DNA of 64,000 bases, from NCBI RefSeq assembly GCF_000315625.1, contig NW_005434671.1:538078-602077 (forward strand). The letters run 5' to 3'. The stretch comes from Guillardia theta CCMP2712 (taxonomy: Eukaryota > Cryptophyceae > Pyrenomonadales > Geminigeraceae). Shown here piece after piece: positions 1 to 13,332 of the stretch. Numbering within the stretch: position 1 is the first letter of the stretch; each line of letters starts with the position of its first letter. The translations under genes and the position numbers were made by a program. The notes beneath the pieces are model-generated. The model was given only the letters and a program-made list of their open reading frames with translations. It had not been told where the DNA came from and ran no database searches.

Positions 1-171
1 AAAACCAAGGAGGTGCTCTTCATCAATACCGGAGAAGGAATGATAGAGAGGCGGGGGAGATAGTTGCATATAGGCACCCCACTGAAGGGTCAGCTGATGT
101 AGAGAGCGGGTCATTCTGTTTGCGTGGTCGTGGACGAGAGTCATTTGCGGTCTCCTCAATCTCTGCCACCG

Positions 172-1091
172 ATGACCCTGGGACAGGACCGAGAGATCAG
201 GATATGCCTGCCGTCCGATGCCACCGTTGCGCACCTGGCAGAGAAGGTCAAGGGAACGCGTCTGGTGGGCGACTGCTGAAGTGGCGCAGGTTCTAGAGCA
301 CGAGGACGCGTCTCTGAATACAATGATAAGGCTGATTTACGGTGGACAGCTCCTCCTTCCTGGTCTTGACTGCATCGCCCCCTTCCCTCTTGGATTCTGA
401 CTTTGATGCCGCAGCAAGGTCAGTCAGGTCGTACAACATCCGAGGGGTAGTGCATGCCGTGATGTCCGAGGCACCAGCTTCGATGATGGCAGGGCGGCCG
501 CAAGATGGTGTGCATGGGCAGGTTGAATGGGATGATTCTGACTGCTCTTTGCTGCTCAGGTGCAGCTGCGCAGCAGCAGCAGCCTCACGCAGTTAGCGGA
601 CAGAGCAGGCCACAGAGTTCACTGGGGGAGGAGATCCAGGGGGAGCTGCTAAATCAGCTGATGATCAAAGTCCCTCCCGGGCTCCTTCTGTTGCTGGGTT
701 GGCTTGCCTTCATCCAGACCAACGGCGAACTTTTCTCTCGCTTCTCCACTCTTGTCTTGTTGTTCCTGACCGCCGAGTACCTTCACTTCGTCTTCCCTCA
801 CTTCCTGTTTTCTCGCTCCGAGTCCTCGTCAAGAAGGACAAGAAGCCAAGGCAACGGGGCTCAGGTGGATTCCTGTCTGCCTATCTACCACCCCTCCATC
901 CCGTCCCTTGACGGTCCCACCCCCCCTGCATCCTTTCCTGTCCCTTCCTTTGCTGACTCACTTAGCAGCTCATGGAGAGCTCTCATGGGTCAGTCGGGGG
1001 GTCCTCGGGCTCTTTCCCAGTAATCTCATGGCTGGCGCTCGGGGCAGTGTCGGTGGGAATGTTCGCAGTGGTTTTACAGCTTCAGGCATGA
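172..1091 (+). CDS. UBL-domain transmembrane protein (TMUB/Dsc3-like)
   Basis: Multi-exon gene. The first exon opens at the ATG at 172 and reads REIRICLPSDATVAHLAEKV. The next exon (about 264-360) reads MIRLIYGGQLL, and a third carries SYNIRGVVHAVMSEAP; together they follow the ubiquitin-like fold pattern, including the conserved 'I..G+.L' stretch. The exon from about 560 encodes two hydrophobic segments around KVPPGLLLLLGWLAFIQ and STLVLLFLTAEYLHF. The last exon (about 968-1091) ends in a third, VISWLALGAVSVGMFAVV, a few residues before TGA. UBL followed by C-terminal membrane helices is the layout of TMUB and Dsc3/HERP-type proteins of ER membrane ubiquitin-ligase complexes, so ER quality control is the likely role (inference). 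The first intron would be only about 35 bp and the exact junctions are not certain. The 3' end converges on the RIO2 gene 180 bp away. Confidence 0.5.
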
Positions 1092-1270
1092 GCCTTGGAT
1101 GATTTTTTTTGGGTCGGGCCGATGGGTAGGAGGGAGGGTGGGGAGAGGCTATCCGGAGAGTGAGTGAGAGTGAGTTTCCAGAAGATTGTACATTTATTTT
1201 GTTGTTGTCAACAAGACAAACTACATACTTTGATGATTCGAATTCTGTTCCCTCTGTAGAGTACTGTATC

Positions 1271-2845
1271 TCACAAGCTCTCCTTGATCTGTGTCATGAC
1301 CTTGTGACGATCTCTATCCTTGACCCTGTTCCTCGCCTTCCTCTTCCAGTCTGCTCCTTCACCATTCTTCGCTGCCCGGCTCTTGACATCCTGGTTGCCC
1401 TTGCTCTTGCTCGTCGACGGCTTCCCACTGAACCGCCAGGCTCGTCGGATGTCATTGTCTCTGTCATATTGCGATTCAGCTGCGCCATTAGCAGGACGCA
1501 TTACGCTCTCCTGTTCCTTGCCCTGCTCCGCTCCTTCCGCTTCTTCCGCTTCCTCTCCTTCGCTTTGCGCGTCAATGGAAGCCAGCTCGGGCATGTTCTT
1601 GCCATCTCCCTCGCCCGTCTCCTCAACCGCACCATCCTCACCGTCTTCTCCATCAGCCGCTTGTAGCTTCTGGAATTCACTTCCTCCAAACGAAATCTTC
1701 TCGGTTTGCCTCGTTCCGTCCTCAGCAACATCGCTGTAGGCTCTCTCTTCCTTATCTCCACCTTCTTCCTCCACCGCCTGCCCCTCCTCCTCCTCCTCCT
1801 CCTCCTCCTCCTCCTCCTCCTCCTCTTCACCGCTGCTTCTGTCTTCACCAGCATCCATGTCATCATGGGCGGACTTCTGACGGTAACTTTCCATCGCTTC
1901 ATCGAACATGTTCGTCTCTTCCCTTGAGAATCCACTGGCCGCAACCAACTTGTCAAGGTCCATGACACGGACTCCACAGTCAGCCAAGCTGGGGATTGAG
2001 CTGGCCTGGAATCCGAACCTCCTCTCGAAGAAGACCCGCAGGCACTCCACGTCTCGGTTGAAGTAGAAGGCGGCGTTTGCATGAGAGGTCGAGACCATCT
2101 GGGGGAAGTCGATGACGGTGATGTCTTCCCCGTCGCTAATCATCACGTTGAACTCGTTGAAGTCGCAGTGCACGAGGCCGCACTGCGCCAGCCGAATGTG
2201 AAGCTCCATTAACTTGGCAAAGACCTTCCCCGGGTTGCGGAGGTGCTTGATCTGCGTCAAAGGGTAGGCGTCTACCAGCGACATCACCACACAGTGTCGG
2301 TTCTGGTCGATCGGCTCGGGCACGGGAAAGCCCGCATCGCGGAGGACGCGCATGAAAGCGAACTCCTTCTGTGCTGCCAACCTTGAGAGGTACAACCAGT
2401 TTGCGAACTTGCGGTGCTGATGGTAGTCTCGCTTCTCCTTGATCTTGCGGAAAGAGGTTCGCCCCAGCCTGTGCATCTTCACCACTACTTCTCTCTCTTC
2501 CGAGTCGTCAAGGGCGATGAAAACGTCCGACTCCTTTCCAACACCAATCTGACGGCCAACTGCGCGAACGATGTTCCTCTTCGACAGCGTACTGAAGGCC
2601 AGGTAGTCATAGCCGAGGTAGTTCAAGCTGTAGCCATCGTAGTGCTTGCGATCATGCTTGATGAGCTTCGATCGAAGGAGAGAACTAAGACACTTGAATG
2701 CTCCTCCGTGCTTGAGGTTTGCGATGCTCGAGATCAGCTCCACAGGAACGAGCTCGTGGTTCTTCATGCCTTGCTCCACAGCCTGCAGTGTGCGCATTTC
2801 GTCTCTGCTGAGATAGCGAAGCGCAGAAACATCCATGCGCCCCAT
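1271..2845 (-). CDS. RIOK2: RIO2 atypical serine/threonine kinase
   Basis: Single-exon CDS of about 524 residues, close to the usual RIO2 length of about 550. The N-terminal winged-helix region runs from LRYLSRDEMRTL through NHELVPVELISSIANLKHGG. The RIO kinase domain follows with the nucleotide loop IGVGKESDVFIA, the block KMHRLGRTSFRKIKEKRDYH, the catalytic loop HCDFNEFN and the metal-binding VIDFPQMVSTSH. RIO2 is needed for late cytoplasmic maturation of the 40S subunit (established family role). The C-terminal half is a low-complexity acidic tail with a long Glu run encoded by a GAG/GAA repeat, ending in a basic segment. I chose the Met of MGRMDVSALRYLSRDE because it aligns with the family start. 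The open frame extends 17 codons further as a leucine-rich stretch, but that looks like a polypyrimidine tract and CAG acceptor of a 5'UTR intron. Confidence 0.93.
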   Translation of the reverse strand: MGRMDVSALRYLSRDEMRTLQAVEQGMKNHELVPVELISSIANLKHGGAFKCLSSLLRSKLIKHDRKHYDGYSLNYLGYDYLAFSTLSKRNIVRAVGRQIGVGKESDVFIALDDSEEREVVVKMHRLGRTSFRKIKEKRDYHQHRKFANWLYLSRLAAQKEFAFMRVLRDAGFPVPEPIDQNRHCVVMSLVDAYPLTQIKHLRNPGKVFAKLMELHIRLAQCGLVHCDFNEFNVMISDGEDITVIDFPQMVSTSHANAAFYFNRDVECLRVFFERRFGFQASSIPSLADCGVRVMDLDKLVAASGFSREETNMFDEAMESYRQKSAHDDMDAGEDRSSGEEEEEEEEEEEEEEEGQAVEEEGGDKEERAYSDVAEDGTRQTEKISFGGSEFQKLQAADGEDGEDGAVEETGEGDGKNMPELASIDAQSEGEEAEEAEGAEQGKEQESVMRPANGAAESQYDRDNDIRRAWRFSGKPSTSKSKGNQDVKSRAAKNGEGADWKRKARNRVKDRDRHKVMTQIKESL

Positions 2846-5281
2846 GGCTGCGACTGAGGAGAGAAGCGAGAGAAGAAGAAGAGCTAGGAAGAGCACAATG
2901 CTTGCTGCTACGGAGCAGGGAGGTCGACCGAGTCACGCGGACACCTCACCACGTGAGCGAGGGGAAGCAGAGGCTTCAAACAAGACGATAGGCTAGCAAC
3001 AGAGCGAGCGAGCGATCACGGTCAAAGGGATGCGGGAGCGACTTGGAAGACAAGCAGCATGCACGTGCGCCGCCCAGCAAATAGCCTGTTTGTGAGTAAA
3101 GGCCCGGCCTTTAAGTTTCAAGTTTTTCCGGGCCGTTGAACACCCGGTGGCTCGGACCCGGACCGGCGTGACGGTTCCGGCTGAGTCCAGACGGTTCAGC
3201 CCGCCGGGCTCGGACGGCCCGGCCCGACCGTACCGTGAGGAACCCGGCCGGCCGCACGGTCTGACTCGCGGTCTCACCCCCCGGGCCCCGGCAACCGGAC
3301 CGGCGGCGGCCGGGCGCGGCTCAACGGCCCGGGCCCTCGGGCCCCGCTGCCGTCACGCGCCGGCGGCAGCGTGAGTGGACGGGTCGGAGCCGCTGAGGGC
3401 CTGGCTTGACGGGACTGAGTCACACGGCCGGCGGTCACGGGGTGGCAGGCTCAGAGTAATCAATGCTAGCGGCTGGCAGTACTTACCGTACAGTACGCGG
3501 TACCGGCGTACGGTAGTGATTGACGCCGTACTACGGTACCGTCAAGTACGGTACGTAAATTAATCAAACTGAAATACTTACTTACAGTCACTGAGTACTG
3601 TGCGGCCGTCCTCGGAGCGCTCCAGGACTCCGGGGGGCCGGGGCCGGGACTCATCAGCCTGCCAGGTTGGGCGGCGCGCCGCTTCAATCAATGTGAAGCA
3701 TCCAGGGCAGCATCCAGGGGGCTGGCTGAGTTGCCACCGTGACAGCCACTTAAAAGGCGAGTCACGAGGTGAACTCAGAAATGAAATTATAGAGAACAAT
3801 CAACTTAGACACTCGGACATGATCACGCCGTGCCGGGTCCGGTCGGAGCGGCGAGTCTGTCAGGGAGCTGTCACGTGCGCTCAATTGACCCTGATGATTC
3901 TTTCATTTCAAGTTTGTCTCTTGTCAGCCGCTGCCGTGTCTTAAAAAAAAAACGGCAGGACAAGGACATGACTCCATGACTCCGATGGAAGGGTACCACC
4001 CTAGTCACTACCTGACCCCCCTCTTGCACCGGCAATGACACCCCCCCGAGCCCGACGGTCCATCGTTGTCAACCTTCAGCTATCACCGACGGCCCTTTAA
4101 GTGTGCCGCTTCCAATCTTTAACTCAGTCCACCCCTCCCTCTGACCTCCAGGACCCCCGTCCTGTAAGACCCGAACGAGCTCCCTAAAACCTCCTTTTAC
4201 CATCGTTTTGGCAAAGGTAACCCTCACCCTACCCCTTGCGCTACCATTGCAAAAGTTTTCATGACCCCACCCTATACTTCATGCATTCTTGCCATCCAAG
4301 GACCCTCTCTCACAGTTCGTAGATCTACCCCCACCCCCTCCAACCACGGAAAGCTTGTTTGATGTACCCGTGACCAGTTGCCCTCTTCCTGCCACCCTCC
4401 ACCCCCTCTTTGTCGTTGTAATGTACCCCACCCCCACGTGACGTCCGGACTGGGGATCAACGGCTCCTTCATGCAAACAGGTAAAATGCATTTTATCAAT
4501 TTTTTTTGAGTTACCAGCAATAAATAATTTAAATCTCCGGTAGCGAAGGTTTATAAACTTAAATTTGTTTTAGTCAGCCCCACCTACACCCCTCAACTTC
4601 TTCAAAATCTTCTTTTTTCGCATACTTTTGTTACCCCACCCCTCTACATCACGTACTACCCACCTTTTTATCTTGATTGACCCCTTGTTTTACGGGTACT
4701 GGAGTTACAATCATGCTGTTGAGTAGGGTGGGTGATCATTGGCACACCACCCCTGGTTGACCGACATGGCCGCCCAATTGATGAGTAAAACATGAGTGCA
4801 CTTATAAAAATTTACATACACCACCCCCATCGACCCCTTCCCGGCTTCGTCCCCACTCAACAACTCCTGCTTGCCCGCTCGCTCCCTGCTCCCTGCTCCC
4901 TGCTCCCTGCTCCTCTCCCTTGTACTGCACGTTGTCCTACCTCCATCTCGATTTTCTCTTTCCATCCTTCTGTCTGATTGCAAGCAGTACGTCGTTCGGC
5001 CCGCCGAAACGCGTGTTGATACGAATCGTGGGAGGTGATGTACTGATTGTGACAGTCAACGATGAGCCAGCATGAAGGGGCTGGTGCTGTAGATATCATC
5101 TAAGTGGATCTAGACAAGTCTACATCACATTCTTGGCGCTAGGTGAAGTTTGAATAGTTCAACCACAGAGCCCGACAGTCTTAAATGTTTGGATCTGCCC
5201 TCTATTTTCAGGATGACACCTGCTGCCTGATGTTGTGAGAAGAAATCGCACAGAGCGCGGCACAGGTTCACTCCAGCCTCC
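2846..5281. other. Head-to-head intergenic island between RIO2 and the PAS-like gene
   Basis: I see no convincing gene in these 2.4 kb. About 3110-3450 and 3590-3690 are very GC-rich and made of GGCC, CCGG and GGGCCC words. Between them (about 3475-3600) is a GTAC-rich stretch with repeated TACCGTA/CGGTAC words. From about 3960 to 4900 the + strand becomes C-rich with many CCACCCC and TACCCC tracts and almost no G runs. At about 4883-4915 there is a short tandem of CTCCCTG. Short ORFs here are low-complexity and unsupported. The promoters of both flanking genes must lie inside this region (inference from gene orientation). Confidence 0.75.
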
Positions 5282-6740
5282 ATGTCAGACAAGGCGCTCA
5301 GGGCAAAGTTGAGGAAGATCGAGGAAAGAGAGAGGAGCCGGCAGCTCCACCTTGCCCTCGATCCCCTCGTCCCGTGCACAGGTGAGTCACGATGTCCAGA
5401 AGGATGGAGGGAGCAGCAGCGGGTGACGTTGATCTCAGAGCGACCTGACGCCCCCCAGGGTGGGAGGAAACGAATCCTTCCCTCCGACCGATCCATCCCT
5501 GACCTGTACCAAGACACCATCGTGCACGTCAAAAGGATTCTTGCAAGACAGCAGAGCCTGGAAGGTTGCCGTACTCTCTTGAGCTGCTCCTGGGGTGCTG
5601 ACCGTTCTCACAGCGCGCAAGTGCAGCTCTGCCAGCGCGTTGCAGCCAAGGCCGGATGAGGCAGGGGAGGGCCCCGAAGGCCTGTTGACTCCGGATATCC
5701 TGAGGCAGGGCCTCCTGTCCTGCAGACTGCGGGGGTTCGTGCAAGTCAGGCTGCCGGACTACGTTGTAGTCTGCATGAGCTATCAGATGCTGCAGTACTT
5801 CGAGCACTGTCCCTTCAAGGGACCTGTTGGGCAGCCTCTCTTTCACTTCATCCATCCTTGCGACGCTCCTTACATCGCAGCATGCGCGGAGGAACGTGGA
5901 GAGCAGCGGCATACGAGTGCGGACAAGGGAGTGGAGGAAGAAAATGTGATGGAAAAGGATATTGCGCATGCTTGTGTGCGAATGTTTACCTTCGGCAGCT
6001 CGGGCATCCGATGCCTCCCGTTTGCTGTCTCGTTCGATCGTTCCTGCTACCAGAACTGCTCCTCGTGCGTGCTGGAGTTCGAGCCGCTGGAGGAGGGGAG
6101 GGGGGACTGCGTGGTGGGCGGCAACAGACCATTCCAGGAGTTCGGGGGCGTCTTTGCCTTTGACGAGCTGAGATCGCATGATGGCGGCCGTCACGGGGCT
6201 CGAGCGGCGTGTGTTGAAGTCGAGGACGCGGTCTATGGGGCAGGAGGGGAGATGAAGAGCCTGGAGGCGCTGGACCTGGCCCGGCAGCTGTCCAGCTGCT
6301 TCGGGGTGAACGAGAAGAAGCTCCTGGTGCGCATGCTGCAGTTGACGCTCTCGATCGTGCGGGGGGAGAAGTTCCCCAAGTGGAACTTCCTGCGGTTTCG
6401 CCTCAGTCTCCCTTGCATCCTCGGACAACTCAAGACGGATTGGCAGCGGGGCCGACACAGCGAGCAAGTGGAGATGAACGGGAGGGACTCTTCATCACCT
6501 TCCTCCTCGTGCTCGTCAAAAGTCATCTTCCTCGTGCACGAGAGCGATGGATCTGCGAGCCTCTGCTTCTCGGAGTTCACCCTGGATGAGAGGAGGGAGC
6601 AAGGCAGTCTGCACGGCAGCAGGTTGTACAGGGTGAGCAAGGAGGAGCTCTACTGCTGTGGGATAGACCAACGGCGGAGGAGCTCCCAGCGGCTACCCGT
6701 GTACGAGCACTGGTGGAACGTAATGGAGGGCGAGACGTAA
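5282..6740 (+). CDS. Uncharacterised protein with a PAS-like segment
   Basis: The first exon starts at the ATG at 5282 (MSDKALRAKLRKIEERERSR) and has a clean donor CACAG|GTGAGT at about 5381. An in-phase acceptor at about 5434 gives ERPDAPQGGRKRILPS. After a second intron near 5560-5680 the frame stays open to TAA/TAG at 6740. The stretch VVVCMSYQMLQYFEHCPFKGPVGQPLFHFIHPCDAPYI resembles the core of a PAS sensor domain, including the 'G..LF.FIHP.D' motif. The remainder, including LSSCFGVNEKKLLVRMLQLT and a C-terminal PVYEHWWNVMEGET, matches no family I recognise. A basic helical N-terminus before a PAS-like core could suggest a transcription regulator, but I see no clear DNA-binding domain. 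The 3' end lies 42 bp from the stop codon of the opposing phosphatase gene. Confidence 0.55.
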
Positions 6741-6782
6741 GGGGCGAATGAACAAGAACAAAAGGACACCCTTCCTTTGATA

Positions 6783-9565
<2,783 letters not shown>

Positions 9566-9734
9566 GACGACACCTCAAACTTTGAACTTTGAAAGTTTGA
9601 AGGTTGAAAGTTTGAAGATTGAAAGTTTCAAAACACGGAGAGGATGGATACTTCCACGGATACTTCTACGGATACTTCTACGGATACTTCTACGGATACT
9701 TCTACGGATACTGCATTTGTTTCAGAGGCGCGTG
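9566..9734. promoter_or_regulatory. Short bidirectional promoter with two nested repeat families
   Basis: Only 169 bp separate the phosphatase ATG (9565, minus) and the mS29 ATG (9735, plus). The segment 9581-9632 is built from TTGAAAGTTTGAAG-like units, and 9646-9713 contains five copies of a 12-bp unit GGATACTTCTAC. Both promoters and both 5'UTRs must fit here, so the repeats are either transcribed leader or regulatory sequence. No core promoter element can be assigned from sequence alone. Confidence 0.6.
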
Positions 9735-11540
9735 ATGCTACGTTGCAGTCGGCGATGGCTGTCGGCTGCTCCGCCCTCGCGCGGCCTCTGCCTCCTCCTC
9801 CCTCCCTCCTCCTCTCTCTCTCCTACAGGCTCATCTCTTTCGCGCTCCTCCTCCTTCTACTCTACCTTGGCCCCGCTCCGGGTAACCGTCACCTCTCATC
9901 CCCGCTTGATGCACGGTGGAGCCCCGAGATGGTCAGGGTTCCATGCTCCCTCCTCCCTTGGCATTCGTGAGATGTGTTCCATGCCCAAAGAGACCGAGAA
10001 GTCGAGCCTGGGGGTCTCTGGCATCGACGTGGTGGCGGATTCGAACCCCTTCAACCATCAGGTGTCGGACGTCGGCCGAGTCTATCCTTTCGACAAGAAG
10101 GGGATCCTCAAGGTGATACCGGAGGGGCTGGCAGGCTATCTCCACAAGATCCTGTACGGGAAGCGAAGGAGAAATCCCCCTCCAGTCCCAGTCCGAGCCT
10201 GGTACGACAGGGTTCTCAAGGAGAAGCCCGGCATCGTGATCCGCAAGGAGTCGATGCAGATCATCAGCGCCCTCAAGTCCCTGGCCAAGTCCGGCATCCC
10301 CAAGGGCAACCCCCACATCGTGACTCCTGGATTCTTGTTGGACGGGGTCCCGGGCATAGGAAAGAGTGCAATCATCAACCACTGTGTGCACTGGGCGAGG
10401 GCGAGCAAAGAGTGGATTGTTGTGTTCATCCCTGAGGGGTCGCGATTGGTACGCGGCCTTGGGAAGTTCGAGAGGGGCGGCGATGACGATGAGCTTGGGA
10501 GCATCATCGTTCAACCAGAGTTTGGGAAGGAGATTCTGCAGCACCTCATTGCAGCCCACAGACCGATGCTCGACGAGTTGCCGTTGAAAGAAGACGCAAA
10601 CGTGAAATGTTCCGAGGCCATCGACAAAGCCTTGGCATCGAAAGTTGCCAGGGATTCAGTGAAGGCGCTTTTTCAAGTGACATGCGTTCTATACCCATCT
10701 TTCCGCTCAGGTTTTCCTCACAGGTGATGGAAACTCTGAAGGAGCAAACAAAGTTCCCTGTCCTTGTTGCAGGTACTTGCTCTTGTCTTTCTCTCCTGGC
10801 TAAATTGCTTGCAAGTGGACGAGATCAATGCTCTTCAAGGGATCAGTTTTTACTATGACCATAACATGAAGCAGGCAAGACTTTGGTCTTGCTACTTCAT
10901 ACTTGCGCTGAATGTCGTGACAGATCCCGGCCAAGAATGTTGTGATCGCAGAGTTCTTTGGGAGGTTTTTGGATGCAGGGTACAAGGTGAGCATTTGCAC
11001 AAGATTTTTGCTTGCGGCTCAAAGATGTTGCAGAGAGGGTTGGTGCTTGGTGCTGCCACTCGAACAGGTATCTTTCAGCACGTTCGCCTGCCGCCTTTCC
11101 ACAAGAAGCCGATTCAGGTCTTTCTTTCTGGAGGAGGCTGGCGGTCAGCCTGAAGTAGATGTTGATAGGTTCCTGGCATGACACGAGATGAGATCAGAAA
11201 CATGCTTACCTTCCAGCAGAATCAGAAGGAATTCTTCACTAAGGTGACTTGGAAGTGTTTCAGGCTTCTTAGCAGGCCGACTAATCCATCGTCCCCTCAT
11301 GATAGATAACGGACGAACTTCTTGACTACCTTGTTTTCGTCACGTGCGTATCTTTGGGTGGGATTTCAGCTGGGGGTAACATGCGGGTTCCTCAGGGAAG
11401 GAAGGCCTTACGAAGTAGAGAAAATGGCTGCTTCCGAGTTATTTAATGTCGGGTTGAAGAACCTGCCTAAGAAGAAGCGAGTTGGTAAGTTCTTTGGAGA
11501 GTCGCCGGTCACACAGATCATCGGAGCAGACGTTGATTGA
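9735..11540 (+). CDS. DAP3: Mitochondrial small ribosomal subunit protein mS29 (DAP3)
   Basis: The protein starts MLRCSRRWLSAAPPSRGLC, an Arg/Ser-rich N-terminus fitting a mitochondrial presequence. The long first exon contains the GTP-binding P-loop DGVPGIGKSAIINHCVHWA and the following EWIVVFIPEGS, as in DAP3. Phase-consistent exons then give METLKEQTKFPVLVA joined to VDEINALQGISFYYDHNMKQ (the Walker B-like 'VD..NAL' of DAP3), then IPAKNVVIAEFFGRFLDAGY, RGLVLGAATRTG, and DEIRNMLTFQQNQKEFFTK. The last exons carry ITDELLDYLVF and end NLPKKKRVGKFFGESP before TGA at 11540. mS29 is a GTPase-fold component of the head of the mitochondrial small subunit (established). Some C-terminal splice junctions (11080-11400) are not resolved. 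Confidence 0.85.
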
Positions 11541-12109
11541 AAGCCCATCGGCTGTCGGGCTGAGCCCACCCTGTTCTCGGGCATAGTTTACCAGTGAAGT
11601 AAAACAGTATCCTCGATGCAAGAGTGTGGTTAAAATGACATCGAGATCTATTGACCGCCCGATGCCATCGATGTAATGTTGCTAATCTACTCTAGAGACA
11701 AGAACATCCCCCGCCATGTTTGTATCTCTGGCCCAAGGCCAGTAGCACGCTGCAAGGCGCCACCACCAACGAGTACAAAACCCATGTCAGAGAGTACTGT
11801 CTCGGCTTGGTGCAGAGTTCTCCATCTGGCAATGACTGGGTTTACTTCTGTGGAGCTCGTCCCTGGAAATCTGTTAGCAGCAGAAAGAGCATGAAAAAGC
11901 ATTTCAGACCAGAGAACGAGAGATTTTCTTCTTCAGGCTCCTCCACCTGAGCACGTGTCAGCCTTCACTGAGGGACTTTCGGTTAAGTACGGGTGGTTTG
12001 TCCAAGACTTCTTCTTTGCTCCCAGTTGAAAAGTGCTCTCAACTTGTTGAATTTGTGCCTATCACCACGTCTCACTATCGCACGAATCTTGACCGATTCG
12101 ACTTGACCT
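11541..12109. other. Convergent spacer, no confident gene
   Basis: Between the mS29 stop and the last exon I can assign to the TPR gene. It contains short open frames on both strands, for example a minus-strand frame at 11687-11902 with a plausible acceptor, which could be a further 3' exon of the TPR gene. Nothing here matches a family I recognise. Confidence 0.4.
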
Positions 12110-13332
12110 CTAGTGGTATGCAATCGTGAAAAAGATCCGAAGTGTTGGGAAACAAACTGTCCAAATATGGACACGCCTGGAAAACAGATTGGTCACGTAG
12201 AGAGATTTCTCAACCTTCTCAACCTTCTTCGTATGGTTTGGATCCAAATCGCAAATGTGTTTGTGCAACTTAGCCGCTTCCTCTCTTTCGTCCGTTTTGA
12301 CGAGAAGCGAGCACTGATAACGAACATCAGATAAATACAGGAGTGGATGATAGAGACCTTGTGGTCTAAGGTTAAGATATGCTCTGGATCTGACTTCAGA
12401 ACCTGTTTCGAACAAGTCAATCAGAAGGGCGTAGAGGAAGCATGAAAATCATACAGTGCTGTATAATATTCTTGCCTTTTCAAAGTCATTTAAAACCTGT
12501 GACTTGATAAGATCCATGATGATAAGACAGATAGGACAGATAGGATGACTCATACATTCTGATGAATCAATCCAAGCATCGCAATGCAGTTGTGGTATGT
12601 GCTTTTGTCACATTTCTCCCATTCGCTCTCTTCATTGTACCCATGCACCACCTCCTCGAAAAGAGCCTTTGATCTCTCGTAGTTGCGCATATCGTACAGA
12701 ACAATGGCCAGATGGTAGACTGTCTTGTCATGCTGAGGGCGAACAACGATTGCTCGTTCAAACAACTCGCTCGCTTTCTCGAGATCCCCCCTTGAGTATG
12801 AAATCTTGGCCAAGTTAGTGAGGCACTCGTAATTCACCGGGTCCTTCTCCAGCACTTGAGAGTATATTCTTTCAGCTCCTTTGTCGTCTCTGCTCGTGTG
12901 CATAGCATGAGCCTTCTCCACAAGCGCATCAAGGTTCGCTAGCTCCTCCTCCGTCAGCTTGTCGTGCGGTTCAAAATCCGACCTGACTCTGTCCACCGTA
13001 GCCTGATCCACAGCCTTCGACTCGATGCGCTTTCTCAAAGTTGGCTCGTTAATCCCATGAGCAATCAGCCTTCTGAGGTCATTGCTGTCCTTCCCCTTCT
13101 TGTGCTTCGCCTTCTCCCTGGCAAGGTTGATAAACTCCGGCGGTCGGGCAGAGCTGTCAACTCGAGTTCTGCCCCTGATTGCGGCCGAGCCGGCACGGCT
13201 CGTCCGAGTGGGAGACGAGGTTCCACCTGCAGGCCCATGATCTGTGCCCTCATCTCCTAGAAGATGGCCCAGATTCTCAAGCGCCAGAGCGACTTGGTCC
13301 GGGCGCAACTGCCCGCTTTCCTCGGATGGCAT
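12110..13332 (-). CDS. TPR-repeat protein
   Basis: Exon 1 starts MPSEESGQLRPDQVALALENL at 13332 and runs to about 12560. After a charged linker (EPTLRKRIESKAVDQATVDRV) it contains consecutive tetratricopeptide motifs: KAHAMHTSRDDKGAERIYSQ, then LEKDPVNYECLTNLAKISYS, ELFERAIVVRPQHDKTVYHL and NYERSKALFEEVVHGYN. A second exon set gives QVLKSDPEHILTLDHK joined to CSLLVKTDEREEAAKLHKHI, continuing the TPR pattern. TPR arrays bind protein partners; the partner is unknown, and I cannot assign an orthologue. The 3' end is uncertain: I stop at the first in-frame stop at 12110, but more exons to the left are possible. The gene is head-to-head with the ceramide synthase gene across a 2.4-kb island. Confidence 0.6.

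Noticed and set aside
2846-2896. Apparent signal peptide MLFLALLLLSLLSSVAA in front of the RIO2 kinase
   Set aside because: It is the translation of a pyrimidine-rich stretch ending in CTCCTCAG just before the family start Met, so it looks like the 3' end of a 5'UTR intron. No transit-peptide-like spacer follows.
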